A DNA stretch of 64,000 nucleotides, taken from positions 2,294,001-2,358,000 of the forward strand of contig NZ_CP017297.1 of the NCBI RefSeq assembly GCF_001969445.1, given 5' to 3'. Of this stretch, positions 34,009 through 44,035 are shown piece after piece; position 1 is the stretch's first letter; each line of letters starts with the position of its first letter. Origin of the DNA: Brachybacterium sp. P6-10-X1. GTDB lineage: Bacteria > Actinomycetota > Actinomycetes > Actinomycetales > Dermabacteraceae. Both the position numbers and the translations under genes were made by a program. The notes under the pieces were generated by a model. That model saw only the letters and a list, made by a program, of their open reading frames with translations, ran no database searches and was not told where the DNA came from.

Positions 34009-34910
34009 CACGCGTCCTCCTTGGTCGCGGTCACACGCAGGTAGAGCACGGCGAAGATCGCCATGATCACGGTCATCAGCAGGCCGATCGCCGCTCCGGT
34101 GCCGAGCTCGTTGTCGAAGAACGCCGCGGAGTACAGCTCGGTGGCCAGTACCGCCGTGTAGTTGCCCGGGCCTCCCCCGGTGGTGAGCCAGACGTAGACG
34201 AAGTTGTTGAACGTCTGGATGACGGTCACCAGGACCACGATGGTCAGCACCGGCCGGAGGTTCGGAAGAGTGACGCTGCGCAGAGAGGTCCATCGGCCGG
34301 CTCCGTCGACCGACGCCGCCTCGTACTGCTCCGACGGGATCGACTGGAGGCCGGCGACGAGGACCATGACCACGAACGGGAGCTCGCGCCAGACGATGAT
34401 CGCGATGATCGACCACCAGACCGTGCTGGTCTGCGCGAGGAAGGGGATCGCGCCGTCGATGATCCCGAGGGCATTCAGCGCCTGGTTCAGCACCCCGGAA
34501 TTGCCGTCGAGGATCCATCGCCACGCCGCGATCGCCACCACCTGGGGAACCATCCAGGGGATGAGGATGAGGGTGCGCGAGAGCCCACGCAGCTTCCACC
34601 GCCGCAGGATCGGGGACTGCAGGGCGAGGGCGAGGCCGAGGCCGGCCAGGAGCCGCAGCACGACGCTCATCGCGGTGAGCCAGAAGACGGTGTTGAACGC
34701 GGCGTTGGGCAGCTCGCCGCTGCTCCACAGGTCGCTGAAGTTCTCGAATCCTACCGATTCCGCATCTCCGGGAGACTGGTAGGGCGTCAAGTTCTGGAAC
34801 GCCAGGATCACGTTGTAGATCGACGGGACGAGGAACAGCAGCCCGATCACGAGCAGTGCCGGGGCGCTGAGCAGGTACGGCTGCAGCGACCGGAGTCGGA
34901 TGGTGCCCAT
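34008..34910 (-). CDS. Carbohydrate ABC transporter permease, MalF-type
   Basis: 300 residues from the ATG at 34910; the frame open to 35777 belongs to the shadow of the binding-protein gene. Starts with LQPYLLSAPALLVIGLLFLVPSIYNVILAF, and the EAA loop is YEAASVDGAGRWTSLRSVTLPNLRPV. Six helices. It follows the binding-protein gene by five bases and overlaps the next permease, so the three subunits are made together. It imports a sugar, probably sulfated given the downstream sulfatase. Confidence 0.92.
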   Translation of the reverse strand: MGTIRLRSLQPYLLSAPALLVIGLLFLVPSIYNVILAFQNLTPYQSPGDAESVGFENFSDLWSSGELPNAAFNTVFWLTAMSVVLRLLAGLGLALALQSPILRRWKLRGLSRTLILIPWMVPQVVAIAAWRWILDGNSGVLNQALNALGIIDGAIPFLAQTSTVWWSIIAIIVWRELPFVVMVLVAGLQSIPSEQYEAASVDGAGRWTSLRSVTLPNLRPVLTIVVLVTVIQTFNNFVYVWLTTGGGPGNYTAVLATELYSAAFFDNELGTGAAIGLLMTVIMAIFAVLYLRVTATKEDA

Positions 34911-34915
34911 GCCCC

Positions 34916-36166
34916 TCACTCCTCGAGTCCGGTGGTGATGGTGCTGATGATCTTCCGCGCTGCGTCCGGCGGCTCGGACTGGCCGGAGTAGACGGCGGAG
35001 AACTGCTGGTTCACCAGCGCCTGGAGCGAGGCGATGGTGATCGGTGCATCGGCGTAGCGCGCGAAGGATTCGGCGTGCGGGAGCTGGTCGATGTACCCCT
35101 GCTCCGAGGGGTCGACATCGATCTGGTCGAGGGTCGTGGCCGAGGCCGGGTACTGGGGGTAGTTCTCGAAGGTCTCCGGGCTCATCAGGAACTTCACGAA
35201 CTCCCACGCGGCCTCGGGCTCCTCGCAGTTCGCGTTGATCCCCAGCGCTCGTCCTCCGAGGTGGGTGGCGCCGTCCTCGAGTCCGCCGGGCATCGGGGCG
35301 GTCATCAGCTCGGCGCCGACGCTCTCGCGGGCGGTGCGGAAGGCCGCCGGGGGCATGAAGGTCATGGCACAGGTGCCGTCGTCCAGGGAACCGATGATGC
35401 TGGGGTCGCCGTAGTCGGTGGTGGCCTGCATGGACACCGGGGTGATGCCCTCGGTGAAGAAGCTCGTGAAGTACTCCATCGTGTCCGCGAGCTGCTGTTC
35501 GCTGACGCCGACGCTCCAGGTCTCCCCGTCGGCCCGGATCAGCTGGGAGTCGTGCGCCCAGAGGTAGTAGTTGATGGGGAACCACTGGGCGCTGGAGAAC
35601 TGGGCGCCCGCGGGAAAGACGAACCCGCTGACCTCGCCGCCGGCATCCTGGGTGATCTTCGCGGCGACCTCGGCGAGCTCCTCCCAGTCCTGCGGCGTCT
35701 CGGAGATGCCGGCCTGCTCGAGGACGTCCGGGCGGTAGACCAGGGCCATCGTGTCCGCAGTCCACGGGACCGCCCACATCGATCCGTCATACGTGGTCAT
35801 GTCCGTGGCCAGCAGATCGTCACCGCCCTCGGCAGGCGAGGACGCCATGAGGTCATCCAGCGGAGTCAGGATGCGGGGCTCGGCCATGAAGGAGACGTCG
35901 GTGAAGGCGAGCTGCGCGATGTCCGGACCGGAGCCGGCATTGGCCTCGCGGGCGAACTGCTGCGGGTTGTTCGGCGACAGCGTCTCCATCGAGATGCGGT
36001 AATCGGGATGCTCTGCGTTCCAGGACTCGATCGTCTCGGCGAGTCCGCCCACCTGATTCGCCGGGTCGAACTGCCGGAAGACGCGATCGCCCTCGTTCCC
36101 CCGGCCGGCACAGCCCGCCATCGGGGCGGCCAGAAGCCCCGCTGCCAGCACCGTTCGTCGTCTCAT
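34916..36166 (-). CDS. Extracellular solute-binding lipoprotein of the sugar ABC transporter
   Basis: 416 residues starting MRRRTVLAAGLLAAPMAGCA: twin-arginine-like charge followed by a lipobox MAGC (Cys19), so a membrane-anchored lipoprotein. The mature sequence is a family 1 periplasmic-type receptor: VGGLAETIESWNAEHPDYRI, SGPDIAQLAFTDVSFM, WAVPWTADTMALVYRPDVLEQAGI, and 'AAWEFVKFLMSPETFENYPQ'. First gene of the operon, preceded by the ROK operator and a -35/-10 pair. Confidence 0.92.
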   Translation of the reverse strand: MRRRTVLAAGLLAAPMAGCAGRGNEGDRVFRQFDPANQVGGLAETIESWNAEHPDYRISMETLSPNNPQQFAREANAGSGPDIAQLAFTDVSFMAEPRILTPLDDLMASSPAEGGDDLLATDMTTYDGSMWAVPWTADTMALVYRPDVLEQAGISETPQDWEELAEVAAKITQDAGGEVSGFVFPAGAQFSSAQWFPINYYLWAHDSQLIRADGETWSVGVSEQQLADTMEYFTSFFTEGITPVSMQATTDYGDPSIIGSLDDGTCAMTFMPPAAFRTARESVGAELMTAPMPGGLEDGATHLGGRALGINANCEEPEAAWEFVKFLMSPETFENYPQYPASATTLDQIDVDPSEQGYIDQLPHAESFARYADAPITIASLQALVNQQFSAVYSGQSEPPDAARKIISTITTGLEE

Positions 36167-36200
36167 GAGCAGGCCTCCTCCTCGAGCCTCAGCGCTGGAC

Positions 36201-36229
36201 AGTAGACATGATCAATTTGACAGTGTCAA
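36201..36229 (-). promoter_or_regulatory. Promoter of the sugar ABC/sulfatase operon overlapped by a palindromic operator
   Basis: TTGACAGTGTCAA at 36217-36229 is a perfect palindrome about a central G. Read on the minus strand, its TTGACA (36229-36224) is followed by a 17-base spacer and TCTACT (36206-36201), a good promoter for the binding-protein operon. A repressor bound to the palindrome would cover the -35 box; the divergent ROK protein is the obvious candidate. Confidence 0.65.
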
Positions 36230-36245
36230 TAGAGGGTGGTGGCCG

Positions 36246-36258
36246 TAGCATCGGGTCA
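36246..36258 (+). promoter_or_regulatory. Leaderless-type -10 of the ROK regulator
   Basis: TAGCAT at 36246-36251 followed by six bases and the ATG at 36258, again with no ribosome site. Confidence 0.5.
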
Positions 36259-37535
36259 TGGCACTGCTCTCCCCCGAGTCGACGACCGATCGATCCGCGC
36301 GGCGCGGGACGAACCTTCCTCGCGTCGCCGAATACAACCAGGTCCTGGTCCTGGACCTGATCCGGAGGTCCCCCGGCACGAGCCGCAGCGAACTCGTCGC
36401 GCGCACGGGCCTGACGATGCAGACGCTGTCCAACATCTGCCAGCGCCTCCTCGGCGCCGGGCTGATCCGCGAGTCCGGGCGGGTCCAGGCCGGGATGGGG
36501 CCGCCGCGGATCGTGTACGAGGTGGAGCCGACGGGCGGCTACTCGCTCGGCCTGCACATCGATCCGGCACGGCTCAGCATCGTGCTGCTCGACCTGGCCG
36601 GGGACAGCGTGCACAGCGCCATGACCCCGACCCCCGAGGTGCCGGGACCCTCGCACATCTTCGATCTCATCGAGGAGCAGATCGGCATCCTCCTCGCGGA
36701 GGCCGACGTCTCCGCCGAGCTGGTCACCGCGCTCGGGGCCGCGACACCCGGTCCGCTCGACGTCGAACGCGGATCGGTCGTCGGCCCTCCCCTGCTGCCC
36801 GGCTGGGGCCACGTCCACCTGCGCGAGGAGCTCGAGCGGCGTCTCGGCCTGACGGTGGTCGTGGAGAAGGACAGCACGGCCGCGGCGATCGGTGAGATCT
36901 GGAGGAGTCCGCGTGAGGCGGAGAATCTCGCCTTCCTCTACCTGGGCACCGGGGTCTCCGCCGGCCTCGTCCTGGAAGGGCAGGCGCTGCGCGGCTCGGG
37001 AAGCACCGCCGGACTGTCACATCTGGGCAATATCGGGCACCTGACAGCGGATCCCGACGGGGAACGCTGTCCCTGCGGAGGACGGGGCTGCGTGGCTGTC
37101 GCGTCGCTGCCAGCAGGAATCGTGGAGCGGGCCATCGCCCGGGGCGCTCTCCCCGAGGAGACGGTTGCGACGGATGCTCGCACCGTCGACGCCGCGCTCA
37201 CCGAACTCCACCGCCGCGCGGAGGGCGATGGCGACCCCGTCGCAGCGCAGATCCTCGACAACGCCGCCCGCGGATTCGCGCGGGTGGGCATGCAGCTGGC
37301 GAACCTGCTCGACCTGGACAGCGTGGTGTTCGGTGGACCGCAGTGGCCGGCCTTCGCCTCGGCGTGCCTGCGCATCGTGCCTGAGCTGCTCAATGAGCAC
37401 TACGTGGCGACCGCGGACCATCGGGTCGAGGTGCGCGGGACCGCCGTCGGAGGGCACGTCGGAGCAGTGGGCGCGGCCTCCCTGGCGATGTCGGTCACGA
37501 TGTTCGATGCGCCTGGTCAGCTGTATCTGCGGTGA
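36258..37535 (+). CDS. ROK-family transcriptional repressor (NagC/XylR-like)
   Basis: 425 residues. The N-terminal winged helix includes NQVLVLDLIRRSPGTSRSEL followed by VARTGLTMQTLSNICQRLLGAGLI. The ROK kinase-like domain follows, with GAATPGPLDVERG, VVVEKDSTAAAIGEIW, LYLGTGVSAGLVLEGQ and the zinc motif C-P-C-G-G-R-G-C (about residue 272). It binds DNA as a dimer and is released by a sugar. Divergent from the sugar-binding-protein/permease/sulfatase operon and separated from it by the TTGACAGTGTCAA palindrome. Confidence 0.9.
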   Translation: MALLSPESTTDRSARRGTNLPRVAEYNQVLVLDLIRRSPGTSRSELVARTGLTMQTLSNICQRLLGAGLIRESGRVQAGMGPPRIVYEVEPTGGYSLGLHIDPARLSIVLLDLAGDSVHSAMTPTPEVPGPSHIFDLIEEQIGILLAEADVSAELVTALGAATPGPLDVERGSVVGPPLLPGWGHVHLREELERRLGLTVVVEKDSTAAAIGEIWRSPREAENLAFLYLGTGVSAGLVLEGQALRGSGSTAGLSHLGNIGHLTADPDGERCPCGGRGCVAVASLPAGIVERAIARGALPEETVATDARTVDAALTELHRRAEGDGDPVAAQILDNAARGFARVGMQLANLLDLDSVVFGGPQWPAFASACLRIVPELLNEHYVATADHRVEVRGTAVGGHVGAVGAASLAMSVTMFDAPGQLYLR

Positions 37536-37550
37536 GTCGCCCGACGCGCC

Positions 37551-40040
37551 TCACAGCTTCTCGGCGACAGCTCTCGCCGGCGCCGTCCGCGCGGCCTGCC
37601 GCCCAGGGAGCACCGAGGCGAGGATCCCGGCGAGCACGGTGAGCGCGAGGACGGCGCCCAGCAGCGGCCACGGGATGGTGATGACCACAGGGAACTGCGC
37701 GGCGAGCACGACCATCGCCCCGAGGAGACCGCACACCGTTCCGAGCACCACTCCGGACAGGGCCCCGACCACCGAGAGCAGGAAGCCCTCCCAGGCGAGC
37801 ATCGTGCGCATCTGATGCCGCGTCGTGCCCAGGGCGCGCAGGAGCGCGTTCTCGCCCGTGCGCTCGAGGACCCCGAGCGTCAGCGTGTTGGCGACCCCGA
37901 CGATCGAGACGACCACCGCGACGGCCAGGAGCCCCGAGGTGATTCCCAGCATCAGGGCGATGATCTGCTGTGCGACCTCGCGCGTCGCGCCCTCGGAGTC
38001 CATCCTCGCGTCCGGGAGGGCGGTGCCGAGCAGCCCGTTCAGGTCGCCGACGATGGTGAACACGTCCGTCCCTGCACGTGCGGGAGAGCCGGGGTCGGCG
38101 AAGTCGACGAAGATCGCGTGGGGGCTCACGTCCTCGAAGATGCTCTCGAAGGTGGCGGCGCTGACCAGCGTCAGCTTGACGTTCCCCTCGATCCGGACCG
38201 TGAGCTGTTCGCTGCCGCCGGCCGCACGGGGCACGTCGATCGTCTCGCCGTCGTGCAGGCCGAGACCGTGCGCGCGATCGTTGCCGATGACGACCTCGCC
38301 GTCCGCGACGGAGGGCGCCAGATCGGGCCGCGCGACGGTTCCCTCGAGCTGGCTCTGCTCCGGGCCGTAGACGGTCAGCATGCGGCTCGCGCCGACGTCG
38401 ATCTCCCCGGCCGCGACGGCTTCGGCGCGCTCGACGCCCTGGAGGGCGGACACCTCCGCGACTGCCTGTCCGGGCAGCTCGGAGGCGCGGATCACGGCGT
38501 CCACCGGGGCGCGTTCGGCGAGCGCACGGGACAGCGACGTGTCCGCGGTCTGCGCCCCGACGGCCAGCATCGACATCAAGGTGGTGCCGATCAGCAGCGC
38601 GGCGGCGGTGGACGCACTGCGCCCGGGGTACCTGCGCACGTTCGCGACGGCCACGCGGGCCGGGACCCCGCCGAGCCGACCGACGGTCGCACCGATCAGT
38701 CGCACCACCGGGACCACGACGATCCGCATGGCCAGCAGGGCGCCGAGCACGGTCAGGGCACCGCCGGCCACGCCGAGGGCGATGGCGGGCCCGGCCGTCC
38801 CGCGGGCGGAGACGGTCACGGCGGCGGCCATGAGCCCGCCCCCGCTGAGCGCCGCGAGGAGCACCGCGAGGACTCGCCACCGACGGGGACCGTTCGGTCC
38901 CGGCGCGGCGGTGCGAAGCGCCTCGAGCGGAGCCACCCGGGTGGCGCGGCGCAGCGGCAGGATCCCGGCGCACATCACCACGACCAGGCCGGCGACCAGC
39001 GGCAGCGCGACGGAGAGGATCCCGACCGGGGCCGCCGCGACGCGAGGGGTCCATCCGAGTCGCGGAGCGAGCAGCAGGACGCCCTGGACCACCAGATGCC
39101 CGACGGCCGTCCCCAGCACGGACCCGAGCAGGGCCACCACGAGGGACTCCCGTCGCACCACCGCGGCCACCTGGCGCCGAGTCGCCCCGAGGGTGCGCAG
39201 CAGTGCCAGATCACGGGTGCGCTGGGCGACCGTCACCGAGAGGGTATTGGCGACGACGAGCACGCTGGTCAACAGGGCGATGGCGATGAACGCGGCCACG
39301 ACCGGCCCGAAGGCCCGGAAACCGCCGGCCGCGCTGCGTTCGAGGCCCTCGCGCGCGTCCTCCGCGGCGAGCACGTCGAGCTCGTCCGTGCTCGCCCGGT
39401 CCGCGATGGCTTCGGGATCGCCGTCCCCGGGGACGGTCGCGTGCCAGGCGGTGGCCACCTCCGTCAGCTCGACGCCGAGGACGGACGTCGCGTTCTCCTC
39501 CGTGACGACGATCCGCGAGGGTCCTGTGGAGACGAGCGCGGAGTCCAGCGGTGCCGCGATCCCCACGACCTCGAGGGCGACGTCCTCGCTGCCCCGACCC
39601 CGCGGTGACGCGACGGTGATCGTGTCCCCGGTCTCCACGTCGAAGAGCCTGGCAGTGCCCTGCTCGATGACGATCTCGTCGGCGTCCTGCGCGCTGCGTC
39701 CGTGGAGCAGGGGCAGCTCGGCCACCTCGGACGGCGGCGGGGTGTACACCTGCGTCGAGCGCGCACCGCTTCCCTCCCCGTCGCTGACCGGGACGAAGGT
39801 CGCGTCGAGGACGGGCCAGATCTCCTGGGCGCCCTCGATCCGCGGGGTGCCGTCCTCCCCGTCCGAGGTCGAGGTCGCCACGAGGTCCGTGCCCAGCAGG
39901 CGGGTGTCGGCGTCGGCCGCCGCGGACTCGCGCAGGAGGGTGGCCCCGAGGACCATGGCGGCGACGAACGAGGTGGACAGCAGGATCGTGAGCACCGCGG
40001 CGAGGTGCCGCCTCAAGGGGGTCAGACGCAAAGTCCGCAT
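37551..40040 (-). CDS. MacB/FtsX-type ABC transporter permease
   Basis: 829 residues from the ATG at 40040; the frame to 40394 is a shadow of the ATPase gene. Architecture is duplicated: an N-terminal helix ([20 protein letters not shown]), a large extracellular MacB-PCD-like domain, three helices of the FtsX domain ([38 protein letters not shown]), then four more helices, a second extracellular domain and a final FtsX triplet ([31 protein letters not shown]). Such proteins move lipids, peptides or lipoproteins outward or act as mechanotransmitters. Two bases separate it from the ATPase stop, so they form one exporter. Confidence 0.9.
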   Translation of the reverse strand: MRTLRLTPLRRHLAAVLTILLSTSFVAAMVLGATLLRESAAADADTRLLGTDLVATSTSDGEDGTPRIEGAQEIWPVLDATFVPVSDGEGSGARSTQVYTPPPSEVAELPLLHGRSAQDADEIVIEQGTARLFDVETGDTITVASPRGRGSEDVALEVVGIAAPLDSALVSTGPSRIVVTEENATSVLGVELTEVATAWHATVPGDGDPEAIADRASTDELDVLAAEDAREGLERSAAGGFRAFGPVVAAFIAIALLTSVLVVANTLSVTVAQRTRDLALLRTLGATRRQVAAVVRRESLVVALLGSVLGTAVGHLVVQGVLLLAPRLGWTPRVAAAPVGILSVALPLVAGLVVVMCAGILPLRRATRVAPLEALRTAAPGPNGPRRWRVLAVLLAALSGGGLMAAAVTVSARGTAGPAIALGVAGGALTVLGALLAMRIVVVPVVRLIGATVGRLGGVPARVAVANVRRYPGRSASTAAALLIGTTLMSMLAVGAQTADTSLSRALAERAPVDAVIRASELPGQAVAEVSALQGVERAEAVAAGEIDVGASRMLTVYGPEQSQLEGTVARPDLAPSVADGEVVIGNDRAHGLGLHDGETIDVPRAAGGSEQLTVRIEGNVKLTLVSAATFESIFEDVSPHAIFVDFADPGSPARAGTDVFTIVGDLNGLLGTALPDARMDSEGATREVAQQIIALMLGITSGLLAVAVVVSIVGVANTLTLGVLERTGENALLRALGTTRHQMRTMLAWEGFLLSVVGALSGVVLGTVCGLLGAMVVLAAQFPVVITIPWPLLGAVLALTVLAGILASVLPGRQAARTAPARAVAEKL

Positions 40041-40042
40041 CC

Positions 40043-40822
40043 TCACGCCGGAACCTCTGCGTCGCCTGCTGCCCCGAACGGGCCGCTCTCGTCCCGGGAG
40101 ATCCTTCCGTCGGTCAGCGTGATGATGCGGTCGGCGCGCTCGGCGGCGTCCCGCTCGTGGGTGACCATGACGATGGTCTGCCCGTACTCGTCGACGCACC
40201 GGCGCAGCAGGTCGAGGACCTCGCCGGTGGTGCGGGAGTCGAGGTTGCCCGTCGGCTCGTCGGCGAAGATCACCGCCGGGGACCCGACGAGCGCGCGAGC
40301 GATGGCGACCCGCTGCACCTGCCCGCCGGAGAGCTGGGAGGGGCGATGATGCAGCCGGTCCTCCAGAGCGAGCCCGCCGACCACCGTCGCCCACCAGTCC
40401 GGGTCGGCCCGTCGGCCGGCGAGCTGGAGCGGGAGGAGGATGTTCTGCTCGGCGGTGAGCATCGGCAGCAGGTTGAAGGACTGGAAGATGAACCCGATGC
40501 GGTCGCGGCGCGTGCGGGTCAGGGCCGCGTCGCGCAGTGCGGTCAGCTCGATGTCGTCGACGCTCACCGTGCCGGCGTCCAGGTCGTCCAGCCCGGCGAG
40601 CACGTGCAGGAGGGTGGACTTCCCCGATCCCGACGGGCCCATCACCGCCGTGAAGTCCCCCCGGGCGATGTCGACGTCGACCGCGTCGAGGGCGACGACG
40701 GTCCCGGCATCGGACGCGTACCCGCGGGAGGCGCCGCGTGCGCGGACCACCGGGGTCGCGGCGGTATCGGCCTGACGGGCGGGGTCGCGGCGGAGGCCAG
40801 AGCTGGATCGGGGGCTTGCCAC
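40043..40822 (-). CDS. ABC transporter ATP-binding protein (MacB/LolD-type)
   Basis: 259 residues from a GTG at 40822. Walker [11 protein letters not shown]-loop [13 protein letters not shown], signature [15 protein letters not shown], Walker [14 protein letters not shown] and the H-loop VMVTHE. The FQSFNLLP plus EPTGNLDS wording is that of the LolD/MacB/FtsE group, which fits the FtsX-type permease directly downstream. Forms a homodimer on the inner side of the membrane. The start is chosen because upstream codons lack plausible sites; the ribosome site is weak. Confidence 0.9.
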   Translation of the reverse strand: MASPRSSSGLRRDPARQADTAATPVVRARGASRGYASDAGTVVALDAVDVDIARGDFTAVMGPSGSGKSTLLHVLAGLDDLDAGTVSVDDIELTALRDAALTRTRRDRIGFIFQSFNLLPMLTAEQNILLPLQLAGRRADPDWWATVVGGLALEDRLHHRPSQLSGGQVQRVAIARALVGSPAVIFADEPTGNLDSRTTGEVLDLLRRCVDEYGQTIVMVTHERDAAERADRIITLTDGRISRDESGPFGAAGDAEVPA

Positions 40823-40967
40823 GGGTTCTGGATTCCGTTCGATGTCAGGCTCAGCGGGCGGCCACAGCCTGCCCCACAACAGCCATGGAGCGCACGACGG
40901 GAAAGGTTTGTGACGCGAGGTCGACCGGTCTGCTCCGTATGTCCACCTTCTCGGTGTGACGTGCGCC

Positions 40968-41729
40968 TCACCGGGTCGGGAGCTGCGCCAGCACCCGCTG
41001 GACGATCTCCTCGTACACGTCCTGTGTGTAGTGGAATGGCGCCAGGCCCCAGCGGTGCTCCGGGTCGGCCAGCACGCCGAGCGGCTGCAGCTCCAGCAGG
41101 GTGAACCCGAGCTCGCGCAGGCGCTCGTAGTAGCGCAGGTAGGCCTCGTTGGCCTCGACGGCGGAAGTGCCCATGCTGCGCGGGGTGTGGCGGCCGTCGA
41201 CGGTGACCAGCGCCCACGGCACCTGCAGCACCACGGTCTTCTCGAACAGGCCCAGGCCCTCGAGGGTCCCGCGCAGCCGCTCGGCGCGCGGGGACCACAG
41301 GGCGAAGTGCTCGTCGGTGCCGAACTCGATGTGGCGGGCACCCTCGACGACGGAGAGCACCTCGGGCACGCGCACCAGGTCGATGCTGCGGGTGACGACC
41401 CCTCCGTCGGCGAACTCGTGCACCCCGTGGCGCTCGTCGACGAGGTCCCACAGCAGGACGTCGGTCCGGTCCGCCACCTCGGTGAGGCGCTCGGTCAGGT
41501 TGCCGGCGAAGTCGCCGGTCATCATGCGGCGCTGGAAGTCGGAGTCGATCGACGTCTCCGTGGGGAACCACGCGGAGGCGTCGTGGTCCTCGGACAGCAG
41601 GGACTGGCGGGCGATGTAGGCGACGACGTCGAGGCGGGCGCCGCCGGCCAGGTCGACGGTGTCCCGCGCGACGCAGCTGCCGTAGATGACGACGCGGGCG
41701 GGCGCCTCCTCGGCAGGCTGATCGTTCAC
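40968..41729 (-). CDS. DUF6270 domain-containing protein (SGNH-like)
   Basis: 253 residues from a GTG at 41729 with AAGGA five bases upstream; the very long minus frame to 43871 is a shadow of the glycosyltransferase. Starts with VVIYGSCVARDTVDLAG, resembling the block I Ser of SGNH hydrolases and typical for DUF6270, then YIARQSLLS, LLWDLVDERHGV, and ends with 'RWGLAPFHYTQDVYEEIVQRVL' with the usual late histidine. Proteins of this type sit in surface polysaccharide clusters and may be esterases or acyltransferases. It is divergent from the two-domain glycosyltransferase; TATTCT on the minus strand (41790-41785) could be its -10. Confidence 0.7.
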   Translation of the reverse strand: MNDQPAEEAPARVVIYGSCVARDTVDLAGGARLDVVAYIARQSLLSEDHDASAWFPTETSIDSDFQRRMMTGDFAGNLTERLTEVADRTDVLLWDLVDERHGVHEFADGGVVTRSIDLVRVPEVLSVVEGARHIEFGTDEHFALWSPRAERLRGTLEGLGLFEKTVVLQVPWALVTVDGRHTPRSMGTSAVEANEAYLRYYERLRELGFTLLELQPLGVLADPEHRWGLAPFHYTQDVYEEIVQRVLAQLPTR

Positions 41730-41960
41730 GGTGATCCTTCGTCGCGGGATGGCTCGGCGGTCCGAGCTGTGCGGGCTGGGCGTCAGAATACCCATCGCCG
41801 GCCTATCGTCCCTGGTGTTCGCCACAGGCTGTGGCGCTCCCGACAGCGCCGGAGCCCTGAGTCCTCCCGGAGGCCGGCCTGGGGCGGGGCCGGTCGCCGT
41901 GGGATCATGAGGCGTCCGATGGCCCGACCCCCTGCCACGCTCCCCGACCGAGAGGTGCCC

Positions 41961-43883
41961 ATGCCTGCGCAGTCCTCGTCCCGCCTGCAGACCCTCCGCA
42001 CCGGACTGTGGCACCTGCGCACCGGCGGGGTCTCGCAGCTGCGCACGTGGAATCGACGCCGCCGCACCGTCTCCTACGGGGTCGGCGACGGTCTGGGCAG
42101 CAAGAACGCCGAAGGTCAGCTCTCCTTCCCGCCTGCGGCCCTGCGCGAGCGCACCCCGCATCTGGAGGGTCTGCGGGTCGCGGTGATCCTCGATGACTTC
42201 TCGATGCTGGCCTGGAGCTACGAGTTCGAGACGGTCGCGGTCACGCCGACGACGTGGCGCGAGCAGCTCGCCGAGGACCCCGTGGATCTGCTGCTGGTGG
42301 AGTCGGCCTGGCACGGGAACAAGGACGCCTGGCAGTATCAGCTGACCGGTTCGAAGGCGCCGACGGCGCCGTTGCGCGAGCTGGTTGCCCACTGCCGGGA
42401 GCAGGGGATCCCCTCGGTGTTCTGGAACAAGGAGGATCCGCCGCACTTCGAGGACTTCCTGGAGACCGCCCGCCTGTTCGACCAGGTGTTCACCACGGAC
42501 GTGACGCTCCTGCCGCGCTACCGCGAGGAGCTGGGGCACGAGAACATCGCCGTCCTCCCCTTCGCGGCGCAGTCCGCGGTGCACAACCCGATCCGCCCGA
42601 AGCACGGCCACCAGGTACGCGATGTCGCCTTCGCCGGCATGTACTTCGCGCACAAGTTCCCCGAGCGCCGCGAGCAGATGGACATGCTCCTCGGCGGAGC
42701 GCTGGACGCCTCCGCGAGGATGGACACGGGCCTGGAGATCTTCTCCCGCTTCCTCGGCGATGACGAGCGCTACCAGTTCCCCGGCGCCCTGGCCGATCGC
42801 GTCGTCGGCGCGCTGAGCTATGACCGGATGCTCACCGCGTACAAGGCGTACAAGGTGTTCCTCAACGTGAACTCCGTGGTCACCAGTCCCTCGATGTGCG
42901 CCCGGCGCATCTTCGAGATCACCGCCTCCGGCACCCCCGTGGTCACGGCCCCCTCCCCCGCCATCGGCGAGTTCTTCACCGACGAGGAGGTGCCCGTGGT
43001 CGCCGAGCGCGAGGATGCCGCCCACGTGGTGCGGGCGCTGGCCCGCTCCCCCGAGCTGCGTGACCGCACCGTGCACCTCGCCCAGCGCCGCATCTGGCAC
43101 GAGCACACCTACACCCACCGCGCCCGTCAGGTGCTGGACACCGTGGGTCTCGGCGAGAGGGCCGGGACGGCGGGGCTTCCCGGCGGGGCGGGCCTGCCCA
43201 GTGTCAGCATCATGGCGGCGACCAACCGCCCCGAGCAGCTCGATCACCTGGTCTCCCAGGTGGCCCGCCAGACCGGCGTGGAGCGCCAGCTGCTGCTGAT
43301 CACCCACGGCTTCACCTCCCCCACCGCGACGGCCGAGCGGGCCCGCGAGCTCGGGGTGGAGAACGTGGTGGTGCTCGAGGCGCCCGGCACGTGGAGCCTC
43401 GGGACCTGTTTGAACGCCGCGGTCGATCGGGCCGACGGGCAGGTGCTGTCGAAGATGGACGACGACGATCTCTACGGCGCCTTCTACCTCCACGATCTGC
43501 TGCGGGCCCGCGAGTTCGCGGCGGCCGACGTGGTCGGCAAGCACGCCCACTACATGCATGTGGCCGGATCCGACGCGACGCTGCTGCGCTTCCCCTGGAT
43601 GGAGCACCGCTTCACCGATCGCGTGATGGGCCCGACGATCACGGCCGGCCGCGAGGTGTTCACCGCCCACCCCTTCGCCGACGTCTCCCGCGGGGAGGAC
43701 ACCGGCTTCCTCGACGCCGTCGCCGGGGCCGGCGGCCGCATCTACTCCGCCGACCGCTTCAACTTCACCCAGATGCGCCGCGGGGAGGCGGGCGGGCACG
43801 CCTGGTCCGCGAGCGACCGGGAGATCCTGGCGACCGGTGACGTGGCCTGGTTCGGGCTGAACGAGCAGCACGTGATGATCTGA
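41961..43883 (+). CDS. Two-domain glycosyltransferase (CgeB-like plus GT2-like)
   Basis: 640 residues from the ATG at 41961 with GAGAGG five bases before it. Residues ~60-400 resemble CgeB/GT4-type transferases: VAVILDDFSMLAW, SVFWNKEDPPHFEDF, VFTTDVTLLPRYREELG, FAGMYFAHKFPERREQM and the C-terminal donor motif SPSMCARRIFEITASGTPVV. Residues ~410-640 look like a GT-A (family 2) domain with SVSIMAATNRPEQL and the D-x-D metal site in SKMDDDDLYG. One protein may thus add two sugars. It is cytosolic and starts the plus-strand polymer cluster. The same GAGGTGCCCC-type leader precedes the next polymer gene. Confidence 0.8.
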   Translation: MPAQSSSRLQTLRTGLWHLRTGGVSQLRTWNRRRRTVSYGVGDGLGSKNAEGQLSFPPAALRERTPHLEGLRVAVILDDFSMLAWSYEFETVAVTPTTWREQLAEDPVDLLLVESAWHGNKDAWQYQLTGSKAPTAPLRELVAHCREQGIPSVFWNKEDPPHFEDFLETARLFDQVFTTDVTLLPRYREELGHENIAVLPFAAQSAVHNPIRPKHGHQVRDVAFAGMYFAHKFPERREQMDMLLGGALDASARMDTGLEIFSRFLGDDERYQFPGALADRVVGALSYDRMLTAYKAYKVFLNVNSVVTSPSMCARRIFEITASGTPVVTAPSPAIGEFFTDEEVPVVAEREDAAHVVRALARSPELRDRTVHLAQRRIWHEHTYTHRARQVLDTVGLGERAGTAGLPGGAGLPSVSIMAATNRPEQLDHLVSQVARQTGVERQLLLITHGFTSPTATAERARELGVENVVVLEAPGTWSLGTCLNAAVDRADGQVLSKMDDDDLYGAFYLHDLLRAREFAAADVVGKHAHYMHVAGSDATLLRFPWMEHRFTDRVMGPTITAGREVFTAHPFADVSRGEDTGFLDAVAGAGGRIYSADRFNFTQMRRGEAGGHAWSASDREILATGDVAWFGLNEQHVMI

Positions 43884-44035
43884 CGTCGACGCCGGTCGCC
43901 GACACGACCCCCTCCGTCTCGCCGCCTCACCCGTGGCGCACCATTGCCCCGGCGGTCACCACAGCGCCACCTCCTGTTCATCCTCGCACCGTAGACAGGG
44001 ACTTCCGCACGACCACGACGGAAGCGAGACCCTGC
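43884..44035. other. Short spacer, no feature recognised
   Basis: Between the glycosyltransferase stop and a possible small gene. No hairpin with a clear perfect stem or promoter was recognised. Confidence 0.3.

Noticed and set aside
34008..35777. Extended N-termini of the two permeases, the sulfatase and the FtsX permease suggested by open frames
   Set aside because: Each extension lies over the neighbouring gene in another frame; ATGs with ribosome sites or TGATG overlaps give normal family lengths.
40968..43871. 967-codon minus-strand ORF joined to the DUF6270 protein
   Set aside because: The part beyond 41729 is antisense to the glycosyltransferase; the DUF6270 family begins at the GTG with an AAGGA site.
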